Source: Camarhynchus parvulus (Eukaryota; Chordata; Aves; Passeriformes; Thraupidae). From it: 64,000 nt of DNA. Position numbers and translations under genes: made by a program. The stretch lies in contig NC_044574.1 in NCBI RefSeq assembly GCF_901933205.1, positions 48,889,609 to 48,953,608 on the forward strand. Reading direction: 5' to 3'. Under the pieces are notes generated by a model. The model did no database searches. It was not told the DNA's origin and saw nothing but the letters and a program-made list of their open reading frames with translations. This document shows, one piece after another, positions 1 to 11,260 of the stretch (the stretch's first letter is position 1; each line of letters starts with the position of its first letter).

Positions 1-761
1 GTTTCAGCAGTGCCTGATGCTCATCAGCAGGCAAAGATCATTGTTAAAATGAGGACACTCTTTGAGGCTACTGGTCCTGACCTTTTGAGTTGGCATGAAT
101 AAAAGCCAGGTTAATGAAATGTGTTGCTCCTGTAGCAAGTTAGGAAAAAAACCTACTTGTCTGCTGCTTGGAAAGACAATAAATGCCACAGAGATTTATG
201 CAGAGCTTTTGGTGTAGCTCCATAGTCATGTGAGCTGTCTGTACATAATATACTGAGGAAAAGAAGTCTCTGCTTGGATCTAGTGAAGCACACAGCTCCT
301 GATGTCTCAAGGTGATAGATAACAATAGTCATAATGATTGTGACTTGCTTGACGGGATCCATGATTTAGCATTCTTGCCCTTATTGCTTACCACTTTCAA
401 ATCCACAATCCTGAAGTGCAATCGGGAAAACTGCATTTGGCATGGCTTGTGGAAGAACAACATAAACCCCCCAGCACCAAGCGCTTATGTGCGTGTTAGG
501 CTGACCACTAGGCACCCATTCTCTGAGGAGCACCCAAAAGAGTTGGTTGCTAATGAAAACCCTGGAGCTGGCACTGAACTGATAAGACTGTTGGGTCCCT
601 GTTTTTGTTTTCTGGGCTCATGCCAGTTTAACAACACAACCTCTTGCAAGCAGTAATTTTCAAGCTCAAAATATTAACGTAAAGTGGGTATAAAATTGGT
701 GGGGGACTTCAATGTCAGTGCTTAACAAAGGGAACTATTTCTTGCTAAGCATGACTGCTGT
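1..761. other. Non-coding stretch, nothing recognised
   Basis: Unique-looking sequence of mixed composition. I see no repeat family, RNA gene or exon. A 114-codon open frame on the plus strand (312-656) has no recognisable domain or convincing splice context, and is of a length expected by chance in 64 kb. A TATA-like word near 690 sits in AT-rich sequence without supporting promoter signals. Confidence 0.6.
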
Positions 762-1160
762 TTGCTGGATTACTTGCTCCGTGGTAGCACCAAGGTGCTG
801 GCTCTGCAGCAGCCGGGTGTCTCTCTAGCAGGCAGCAGGAGGCGGCTCCTGCAGAGCTGCCAGGCTGTGTGTGTGAGGCAGCAGGGCTCCGTGTGCCTCA
901 GCGCCGCGCCAGCTGTGTGCAAACCATGGCCAGCCAGCCATTTATCACCGCTGTGCCAGCCCAAGGTTTGCTGCTCTTGCAAGCACAGCCTGAGATACAG
1001 GACTTGAGGCAGGATATTTTGCTGCTGCACTTCTTTGCTCTTCTTGTTGCTGGAAGGGATAAAATCCCTTTGGAGGAGCTGATACTCCCAGCAGGGAGCA
1101 GGACAGCTGGGATGCACCGACTGTCTTCAGGGCGACGTGGTGGGCTCCTGCTTTTAGTGC
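762..1160. other. GC-rich, CpG-elevated patch
   Basis: This stretch is richer in G+C and CpG than its flanks. About a dozen CpGs lie between 775 and 1160, including three in the ten bases at about 900-909. Several overlapping open frames on both strands run through it, which is what fewer AT-rich stop codons produce. It is too small and too CpG-poor to call a CpG island. It could be a weak promoter-like patch, a conserved element, or a local biased-gene-conversion spot. No protein family is recognisable. Confidence 0.45.
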
Positions 1161-4100
1161 GTGGCAAGAACTCCCAGTGCTTTAGGATTGGGTGCTTTCT
1201 GGACGGGATCTGGAATTGAGGGGATCGTCTCTGTCAGGCTTTCCAGCCCAGAAACTAAAATTGGCTTTGTAGTTAATCGATGTACTGCTGTATGGGATGG
1301 AAGGAAAATTATGGGGGAATTTCATACTTCTTTCCTTGTGCCTCCCCATGTCCCTTCTAAACACAGGGAACAGAAATGCTGTGGCAAGTCCCATTTTAAA
1401 ATCAAATCTGGTTGTTTTATTTTTAGCCTCACTTTCCCTGGAGTAAAGTAATTGGCTCAATTCAGTCTGAAATAAGCCTGTAGTCCCAATAGTGTTGCCC
1501 TGGGGCACCACTGCTGGCCTCCAGCTGCTGTCCAAAAAAGCAAATTTCTTCCATGGTTCCTTTCTTGTCTCTGTTGGCCCCATAGGAAACTTTTGCCCCC
1601 CCTACAGCATCTTGAATGACACTGGGTGCCCAGGCAGTGGCACAGAATCTGTCCTCCCATCTCTCTCCAGACTCAGCTGCTTGGAAGGATCATGGAATGA
1701 ATGAAAGCCTGTAGATAAAATTTCATAGTGGGTGACTTCTTTTCAGGGCCATTAGTGAGACTGAAAAATCAGACTTTATATTATAAAGCAATCTTCCACC
1801 TGAACTCAGGACAGCTACTCTAGTTCCACAATATGTTATTTAAAGCCTGTTTTATAATAGAATTTGGTATTGCAGTATGTATAATTTATAATATATTAAA
1901 ACCCATTTCATAATATATTTTAATCTCTGATGATGAATAGCTGGGACAGTCTTGCAGGTTCTGTAATATCACTATGGCAACATCCTTTAAAAAAAGAAGA
2001 GTAGGACAATTGAGAGATACCAAGGACTGGTCAAGGAAAGAGTAATGGCGCTTGTCAATTTGCATTTTTTCCTACAGTTTATTTTCTTCTTGGAAATGGC
2101 ATCTATTCTGATATTTTTGCGTGTGTTTTCAAGAAATCACTTGCGACATTACTGAAACGTTGCCTCTCCTTTAACCTTTGAGGGCTCAACTCTGAAAGGA
2201 TTTGTTTCCCATCTCAGTGCTAAATTACTTGGCCCATCTATGAAGATAAGCAGAGCTCAGCAGCTATTGGTGGACTGGAAATATATCTTCCACCAGACTT
2301 CCAATGTTTCTCAAAAATCAAAATAGTACTTTATGAGTCCAACCTAACATGATTAATTTAGAAAAATTGGACTTGTCTTCTGTACTAAATGGTTGACTGT
2401 TTTTAAAAATCAAGGTGCTTGCTTTGAAGGCTTACATTTTGACTAAACCTCTAAATAGCAGTTATTCTTTTCCTGAACAGTACCCAGCAAAGCATATTCA
2501 TCATACATTTGCAAGGAAAGAAGAAATCTCAATTTGCCTGCCTTTCCAAGCAGCAGTGGTGCATCTCTAAAAATGTCACTGCAGTGTCTCAAGTGATAGG
2601 GATCAAGAAGCCTGGAGATCTGTAGACCACTATTTGCTTATCAGGTGACACAGTGCTCATTCATGGAAGACTGATTTTTGTCATTTACCCTAAATCAGGC
2701 AGTCTCTTCCTGAAGAGCAGACCTTTGAAGGTCCCAGATATGCAGACCAAACACCAGCAGTGCACTGGGTAGCCTTTTGAGATGTTTCTATTGCTGGATG
2801 TTATTCTTAGTTTCATGCTTTCAAGCATGGCAAAGATACTTTTTGAGGATGAAAGTTAATGGTTATAGTGGTTTGTTTTCTGAGTCGCTCTTCTGTCAAA
2901 TGCTCCAGGCCTGAGTTCCCTGTCCATGGGGAACACAGTAGTCGGACCTGAGCTATGTAGGAGGTCCTGTGCCCTTTGTGCTTCCTACTCAGTTTTCTTA
3001 AATAACTCAGGTCTCTGCTATTTAAATCAATTCAACAAATAATTCATCTCTCTCCATTCTTTGTGATTCTCAGCATCTCAGCACAATTGGTTTCCTTTAG
3101 CCTCCAAACTCTTCTTTTTCAGGGCTACCCCTTGCCATCACAGGTTTTAACACTCCCTTGCCCTCCTCCACCTTTTACAGAACAGACTCTGTTTGACTGT
3201 TCCTTCTCCTTCATGAGCTAACGTTTCTCTAGTGCTTTTCTGTGCCCAGCCATGTTTTGACTGGTGGCAGGTCCTGCAAACCAAAGGCAGGTATTTAATA
3301 ACCCTACTTACGTCAGCTGATATGAGGCTGAAGGTAAGAATGTGCCTAAAATGCCTGGGGACACCTGGGCATTCATTTTTTCCCCTGTTTATCCCAAAGC
3401 AGAATGCAGATGTTGACCTTTACCTTACTAATCCACCTGCTTACTCAGGCTTTTGCTTGAGGGGTGACAGCAAGTGAATTTCTGCCTATAGGGTAAATTC
3501 CAGGATGTATCCATTACTGTGCCATTGACATTTGCCAGCCGATTCTTATGTTTTCAAAGTAATTTTGTTCATGTGCCCAGGGAAATTAGCAGTGAACTGT
3601 TACTGCAGTTTAAAAAGCATTTCTGGAATAAAATTTCTTTTAACTCTTCCTATTTAAGTCATTGCTTGCATAAAGCTACTGATTAGAGAAGAGCTGGAAT
3701 CCTCATGAGAAATAGGAATAGTGAACTTGATGAGTTTTTATTCTGACTTTTTTTTTTTGTTCTGCAGTTACAGGAAGCCTTTTGCCATGGGCACCTCATC
3801 CGTGACATGGATCACAGTCTACAAATAATTCTAGGATTTAATTTTTACCAGTTTCACTGGTTTTGCAACAGAACTTGTAAATGTGCAGCTCAAATCCTGT
3901 AACAAGATATCTAAACAGTGAAGAGACAGTAATTTTCCAGTGAAGGAAAAACTTCTATAATGGTAGGACTGGTGGCATAAAGATCCAGCTTTACATTAGG
4001 TCTGGTGCTCACACTGAAGCTCTTGTCTGTTTTCCAGAAGAAAATACAACTTACACAAATCATGAGCATATGAAAATGGACACATTGAGTCGCTCAGCAA

Positions 4101-4613
4101 ACAAGATTATAAGGCAGGAATCTTTCTGATTTGGATAACACTGTTAGGGCTGATGGGATTTCTTGGGGTTTCCTCTTCTAACATATATTGTATTTGAGAA
4201 TGAAAACCAGCTGAGAGCAGTATTACATAAACCTATTTTCCTGTTCTTTGTGGAAGATGAGTACTTATCCCAGAACCACTGGGCCCATTCATAACTGAAA
4301 CCTTTAAAGTTTATGAACTGTGAAATTAGGTGACTAATAGACAGGTGAATCATTAGGCTGAATGCATTCAGGAGACCTCCTTGTTCCTGCTTCTTATATC
4401 TCCCTGTAGACAAACACATTTACTTCAGCACAGAAGAAAATCAACATCAAAAACTCCTCATGACACTGGGGCCCTACCTAATTGCAGGAGAATGGGATTT
4501 TTGCCAGGACACAGTGAATGCCTACTGCATCTGTCCATTTATTTTCTCCGGGTGTCATGCCTTGTGCCACACTGGGTCCATCCACAGGCATGTAGGAGTT
4601 TTTACTGGTTTCT
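1161..4613. other. Non-coding stretch with AT-rich segment
   Basis: No gene or dated repeat recognised. The segment 1765-1925 is notably AT-rich with several TAATATATT-like words. An 11-T run followed by TTCTGCAG-type sequence at 3750-3767 looks like a splice acceptor, but the following frame closes after about 40 codons without a recognisable product, so I do not call an exon. Confidence 0.55.
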
Positions 4614-4700
4614 TGGTTTGTTTTTTTAGTTTTGGTGGGTTTTTTGTTGTTTTTGTTTGGGATTTTGTTTGTTTTTTGGGGGATTGTTGGGGTTTTTTTG
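4614..4700. repeat. T/G-rich low-complexity tract
   Basis: Nearly pure T and G with runs such as GTTTTTTGTTG and GGGGGATTG, unlike the mixed flanks. It is the mirror-strand equivalent of the A/C-rich tracts at 28806-28871, 49143-49173 and 63446-63509. It could be a degenerate A-rich tail of a minus-strand retroposon whose body is no longer recognisable, or simple-sequence drift. Confidence 0.8.
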
Positions 4701-7246
4701 CATTAAGTAGGAGAAAACCTTTGTAGCCTCTATCTGCTGGAGATCTTTTTCTTTCTTTTTTATACCAGTCTGTCCTGTGCGAAGAGGTCTGAACAAGTAG
4801 AGAGCCATGAGCAGATTTGTTTCAGGTATTCCTGCCACAGCAATGTTCTGATAATAAAATCCTCCCAGCTGTTTGGAAAAGCTTCAGCATTCCCTGAGAG
4901 TAAGAAATGTCTGACACAGTCCCAGGAACAAAAAACTCAAACCAGCCCAATCAATAGCACTTCATTTGCTTACTGGAATGAAATCTCCACAAGTGATTTT
5001 GGAGTGAAGAGGGGACTTCACATTGCAGTTTTGCACATGTCCTGGCTTTTACATTTTACATAGGATGTGATTCAGGAGCATTGAAGCGGTCCTCGTCTTT
5101 ATCATAACTCCCTTCCAACTTAGTTTCACCAGTTATTTATTGTCACATGTGGAAGAGGAGTTTTAGCCAGGCTGTATATCTTAGTTAATTAAAAGGAACA
5201 TCTGCTTAATATAATGCATTATATAACTGGTATTTCCTTTGTATACCAGGCTGCATGAAATAATCTGTTGGCTGCTGACCCAAGTTCCTGCGTGCCTATC
5301 AGATAACCCACAAAAAGCATAAGATCTGACATCATGGATGTCCCCTCCAGGCAACATATAGAATAAATACTGTAAGCTTACATAGAAGCAGGTGAGTCCA
5401 AAAGAGCAGAAAGAGATCTAGACATTCCCAAAGTACAAACTTAAGTGGTAACAGATGAACCCAGAAAGTGATTATAAACTCCAGAGCTGATTCATAAACT
5501 TCTCAGGCTGCAAGCTCCAGAGTCTGGGAGCAAAACTCTGTGATAGGCTTTTTGTCCTGCCTTTGTGGCAGGAATAAGTTCAGTCCTTTGTATACTTAGG
5601 GAATATGGATGAAGATACTGATGTTGTTGAGTGGTGTGAATACTCAATAGCTGTGAAATCAAGATAGCACTGTTGAATGGTGAAAACATTAATGAATTAG
5701 ATAAATTTCCCTGGTTTCGTGGAGGCAGAGCAATCTCATCTGACCTGCCATATTTTGTAGATCTTCTTTGCATAAGAAATATTTCAGTATTTGTTTTTTT
5801 TTGTTTGCTTACAGAGCCTAAATTTCAAGTAGGACTTTATGGGGGGAAGAGTTGGATCTACAGTTAATAGTCCGGGGAATTTTGACTGTTGACTTGCCTG
5901 TTCCTTGCTGGAAGTGATTGCCAGAGGCCTTGTGTTGTTGGGTAAATGTTGGGGGCAGGAGGAGTGTTGGGTGCTTTCTGATCTATGTTCGTACTTTGGT
6001 GCATAGCTTGCAAGCTGAGAAGAGGATGCTCTGCAGTGCTCTGGCACTTCAGTACCTGACTCATGTTGGTTAGAAATGGAAACAGGGGTGGACCTCACTG
6101 TGCTGATTCCTAATCCACCTTCATCATGTCCCTTCCCTGTCTTTTGCCTTTGCTTTGGCTGCCAAAATGGAGATGTGCTAGAGCTAGACATGGCTAGAGG
6201 CAAGCCATGATGACACTGTGAGAGCTTTCAGAATGCATGAGAGAGGCCAAAACTACAGAGGAGATTATTTGCAAACCTCTCTGTCCAGATAGCTCATATA
6301 ATTATTTTCCGTGCTTATCCCACTACTCAACGCACAGCTCAGAAGAGCAGCCAAACCATTTTAGATGGCTTTGTTGCCTCAGATGTGGGAGCACAGGATG
6401 CCACCTCAGTAGGCTAGACTGTGTTTGCTGTTCTGATGCTGGAAACAATCGTCTTTGCTCTCAGGACAAAACATTCCCAACTGCCTGACTTTGGGGTTCC
6501 ACTTTAATCCTACATGCTAATGTGCTGCTTTACCGTATTAATGCAGATTAGCAGAAAATAACTTGGCACGTCAGGATTTTCTGCACTTCTTATGCTTTAT
6601 AATCTCTTTGCTTTGGATGATGTTTATTACATACTGAAATAATGGGTTTAGTGCTTTCATGACCTCTGTAACATGTTCTTTTTGTGATTCCACTCAGAAC
6701 TGCTCTTGCTTAGCAAACCACCCAGCCAGGAATCAGTCCAGCACAGTTACCCTGGGCACGCTGGCAACCATTTTGGGGATTCTCTTGAGTTGAGTCCCAC
6801 TGCAGATCTGCTGCAAACAAAACAGGCATTTGAGCTTATTAATTCTGGCTTATTAATTTCTTTCATTGCAGCTGCAACCAAACAAGAGCCTTCTTCAGCC
6901 CTCACCCTGGGTTCATTCTCATCTGCCTTGTTTAGGATGCAGCATGAGATGTTTGGAGGCTCACTAGGCAAGGTTGATAGAGAGCCTTCTTGGCTGCCAA
7001 ATGCTTAAGACCACCTCTGAAGGGCTGTTGGGGAGATTCGACAAGCACAGAACATACAGGCAGGATGGCCTGTATTTATTTTGGTTGCTAACAGTCTGCT
7101 TCTACTGCATCCATATACATTCATATTGAGTTTTGTGTATCTCAGTAATCTCTCTAATCTTCTGGCCAGATGTTTGATGGTATTGGGAGGCCAGAGGTGT
7201 AAAAACTTCAGAGGTCTACACAGATTCCACTTGCTTAAATGCTGTG
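4701..7246. other. Non-coding stretch, nothing recognised
   Basis: Unique-looking sequence. The longest open frame (minus strand, 5784-6203, 139 codons) is rich in S, Q, T and P, has no domain and no relation to its flanks. A match of about 12 bases to the CR1 3'-end word CCCTTCCAACT near 5110 is isolated and too short to call. Confidence 0.55.
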
Positions 7247-7282
7247 TTTCTGAGGCCTTTCTGAGATTTCTGAGGCCTTTCT
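7247..7282 (+). repeat. Short tandem duplication, 20-bp unit
   Basis: The 16-base word TTTCTGAGGCCTTTCT occurs at 7247-7262 and again at 7267-7282, giving a 20-base period. This is a simple local duplication, probably from replication slippage, inside otherwise unique sequence. No function is implied. Confidence 0.9.
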
Positions 7283-10200
7283 TCTGGTCACCATCTGCGC
7301 TCTTTCCAGCTCTTTGAGCCTTCTAATGCTGCTGTTTGCTCCCATCTTTGTTTTTCTTCCCTTGACTCCCTCCTTTCTGTATCTTCCCAAGGATGTGTTT
7401 CTCACAGCCTCCATTATCTTTTCTTCTTTGCAGAAGGGATCTGAAGTTACACAGCCGCAGCTGGCACTTTTGTTATTTTTGGCAGAGTTTTGCCCACCTG
7501 ATGTTTTGGGTGGCAGAAGCTCTGTGGGAGCCTTGCTAGGCAGCTGGGGATGGTAAGCATTACTGCTGTACCCTGTGTTGTGCCTGGCTGTGGTTTAGGC
7601 CCTTTTTCCCTAAAGAGCTGCTGCTTGTGCTGGCCTAACTCAGAGCAATTCCCTCAGCTCTTTGCAGAAATTCCAGTCTTTCAGAGTGGAAGCTGGACAT
7701 GTGTCTTTAATACAGAGCAGGAGCAAAGAGGAGGGAGTCAGCCTTACTGAGGGCAATTAATTTTGCTACTGACAGTGAGCCTGTGTGCTCCCTATTCTAA
7801 CTTTCTTGTCTTTGAAGGTGACTTTTACAAATGGATGGAGATTGTCAAAGCCTGTAGCTTCAGGTACTATGCCACCTTTAATATTGAAGTGAAATGAGTC
7901 TCCACCATCTGTCATCGCTGGGAAAATGACAATATTTCCATTGCCTCTGTCTTCACAGAATTAAAACATGACATCAGAGACTGTCTACATCTTCTCTCTG
8001 GTTTTTGTGCAAAGATTTTTGCCTCCTTTTTCAGTTCGCTCCTGTTTGGAAGATAATGAGGGCTACTGTCTTCCATGTGCTTTTTATCAGGGAACAGTGC
8101 TCTTCAGCAGACTCATTAAAATAATGAATGGCCTCAGATGGTTAATTATCTCTGAAACTTTCTTGCTGTCCAGCAGCAGGGAAGCTTTCTTACATGGGGT
8201 ATGGATAAGAGGTACAGTCTTTCAATGACAGTCCTTCTACGATATCCTTTAAGACATCTGACAAAAATAGTATATTGATCCCACCAAACCCAGATGAAAT
8301 TATTTCTGTCATTTAGGTGTGTGGCATGGTCAGTTTGACAACTGGGAGTGGATGGATTTTGGATTGGGAGGGCAACATTAATTGACCTGGTGGATGGGAG
8401 TCCAGTGGAGTTTGGGAGGCATATTGTAAAGATGGATGAGAGAATTAGAAAGATATCTCTTCTGGAGACCATCAAGATTGAGGGGAAAAGAACTTGGGTT
8501 CACCAAGCCTTCTAAGATGTCAAAGAAATGCATGTTCTTGTTAATCCACCTCTTTGGATAACAGGTTGCATATGGGGAACTGAGTGAAATGTGCCTCCTT
8601 CATCCAAATTCTCATCCTCTAAAAGCCAACTTTGAACACTAGTCGTAGTAGCAGAAAGTTCTGCTTTGGCAAAAATTGAAAAAAGACAAGTCTGTGAAAT
8701 ACATCTGTTTTGCTTAAGGGAGTTCACCTTGCCTTGTGTAATCTGGGAGAGAATTCTTGATAAATTTGGTGGTCCTGACTGTATCTGTCCACTAGGGAGC
8801 TTGAGTCTCATTTAGACACAGATATTAGTGCTGCTGTTAGTTCTTTGGACTTCTCTGGGGTTAGTGCTACTGTTGAGCAGTTGCAAAAACTCAGCTGTTT
8901 TGTTACCTCTACTAAATGAGTGCTTATTCAGTCAGGAGCTATACAGTGGCTGGCACCCAGGTATGTTGTGTGAAATCCAGCATAATTAAAATCAGGACTT
9001 GTCTTCAAATAGCCATTCGTAATAGAGAATCACATTCAGATGGCACAGCAGGGTGTATGTGAATCAGGTGCTTTGGGAAATCTTATGCAGAGTTCTGGGA
9101 TTTTTTGGCCTTTTAGTTTACTTGACTATTTCATTGGAGATGAGGCCTTCTGAACTTGTTTAGGGTGAGTCTGTGACATATGAGATGAAGTCCATTTTGC
9201 AATGGAAACATAAGGAAAAAAAGAATGAACCCCCGTAGCTCCCAGCTCTTGAAATTCCACTTTTTTTTTTTATATGTACAGGTGCTTTATATATACCTCA
9301 TTAGAGGTGAGCCCCAATGTCTACCTGGCATCTGTATGTGCTGTTTTAATTCAAGTAACAACAGGTGCCTGTTTATAGGTTGCATTATAAGTATCTGGAA
9401 TTACTCACCTGGGTAACGTTAGAGATCAAAGCTGTGAGGAAGTGCATGTATGACCTAACATTTGATGGGTGCTTATGAACTGTGAGGAACATCTGCTCTG
9501 AGTGGGCAGCAATTGCTTTTCTATATTGAATATTGAAGTGGGTTAGCGCACCGTGGAATGGGTTTCTTTCTTCCTTTCATCTCCATGGTATTTTTTTCTT
9601 CGTGTTGTGATTTCATAAAGATTGAATAGTCACAATGAAAGAGCAGTAGACAAATGCATACAGAAACAATTTAGCTTTCTATGGTGTCAGATGCTGTTAT
9701 AAGAAATAAAGTTTTGCAGGTTTCTACTTAAAATCATAACCAAAGAGCTCTGGCCTGGCAAGTGTGAGCAGCTGCATAAGGTCCTCTGTCAGAAATGTCA
9801 TTCAGCTGTCCTCTCAGATAAACATGGCCTGCTTGACATGCTGATGTGGCCAGCATGAAAAATTCAGATTTTTTTTTCAGGAATTAACCTCTAACAGTAA
9901 TTTATTCTTAGGAACAGTAAGTTCCTGGGCCTCATGGTTGCAAGGAATGCCTTTAAGATGTGACCCAAGAATAAAGGATGTCTCTCCTAAAGCAAGTCCC
10001 CTCCTCTGGCCCTTGGAGGACTCAGAGTTGGTGATTATACCTTAAACTTAATTCTACAAATATTAAAACTTTTAAAAACCACCTCTGGAGGCTCCAGGGC
10101 TAGGAAGGGGGAAGTGCAAGATCCAGTACAGGATTAGGAAGAAAGACTCAAATTTCACGTGACTCTTTACAGCTCTTCTATTGATGGCCAGGAGCCGTGT

Positions 10201-11089
10201 GCAGGTCCATGGTGTCAATTGGCACCTTGTGTGCACTGCCACCTTTATTGGAGGTCAGTCAAACCCCATAGGTTCAGACTCATCTTCTGGATGGTCCACT
10301 TCCATCGGCCCCTTGCCATCTTTCATGTGACAAGTGGCACATTTAGGCTTTGTGGCACACCACCTGATGTTTGAGAACACCTGGTGCACTGTTCCTGCCT
10401 GTGCTTCCCTGCACCAGGTCTGCTCCAGGTGTTGGCACCCCAGGAGCAAGAGGCTTTTGTGAGTTGCAGGCCAGCCTGAAAAAAGCTTGCAGGAGAGTGA
10501 GACAGGAAGCATTTCTCTGGATCAGAGGGCGACATGTTCCTTTGTTTTGTGCAGCAAATTATTTCCGTGCCTAGTAAATAAGAATTTAGTGTAGATGAGA
10601 CCTGCCTCTGTCCTGATGTTGCCCCCCAGAAAAACTGACTGAAGGCAGGAATGCATCTAGGTAGTTTCTGGAAGAATTTGGTGAGAAATACCCAGCTGTT
10701 CTTCCAGAAGAGAGGGTGTATGTGGAACTGACTAAAGCAAGAATGAAGCACTTAGCTTGACAACTGCATTTAGCTCCTGTTCTGCATAGTCCCAAGTGCA
10801 AAGATAAGAAACCATTGTTTTTTCAAGACATTGCTGACAGCTCTTGCCAGGAAGGGCTGGATTGACTTTTTACTGGCACCTTAGCATTTTTGATCAATAG
10901 CTTCACAAATGGGAGGGAATTAATACTCTGCCAACTAAGCCATCTTTTTTTTAATGTTTTATATTAATCAATTTTTTCTTATTAAGAAAAATAGTAGTAT
11001 AAATGATTAAGGATTAAAGCAGTCCAACAAATGTGAATTTGTCACTTCAAACCCAGTTTCCTTTGAGGAACACAAACACTGGATTAAAG
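7283..11089. other. Non-coding stretch, nothing recognised
   Basis: Mixed-composition unique sequence with ordinary homopolymers, such as an 11-T run near 9260 and short A/T runs at 10940-11000. No coding frame with a recognisable domain, no RNA gene and no datable repeat was seen. Confidence 0.55.
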
Positions 11090-11260
11090 CTTTACCCCAG
11101 ACTTTTAATTAAAAGGCTAAATCCCATATATAGCATTACAGCTGTAATGCAACTGGAAGAGGATCGGTCATTACAGCCTACAGGGATTTCAATTATGGCT
11201 TTGGGGACTGATAGCCACCCATCTTGCCATGAATCCTCTTAGGGCAGACGCCAAACCACA
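11090..11260. promoter_or_regulatory. Enhancer-like block (composition only)
   Basis: CpG-poor sequence dense in TTTAATTAAAA, ATTACA and CAATTA words around an 18-bp perfect palindrome centred on an E-box. This texture is typical of vertebrate conserved non-coding elements, but conservation could not be tested here. It could equally be chance composition in an AT-rich stretch. Confidence 0.25.
11133..11150. repeat. 18-bp perfect palindrome centred on an E-box
   Basis: GCATTACAGCTGTAATGC equals its own reverse complement across all 18 bases; the flanking bases (A and A) do not pair. The centre is CAGCTG, the E-box bound by class A/B basic helix-loop-helix dimers, and each arm carries ATTA/TAAT, the homeodomain core. 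This would suit a symmetric dimer site; function is inferred from the motif only. Confidence 0.9.

Noticed and set aside
3747..3767. Strong splice-acceptor-like signal (11 T then TTCTGCAG context)
   Set aside because: The following frame stays open for about 40 codons but matches no known protein, and no matching donor or upstream exon is visible.
5108..5125. CCCTTCCAACTTAG resembling the CR1 tail
   Set aside because: Isolated match of about 12 bases without neighbouring CR1 sequence.
5784..6203. 139-codon S/Q/T/P-rich minus-strand frame
   Set aside because: Low-complexity flavour without domain or homology I recognise, and no splice signals framing it.
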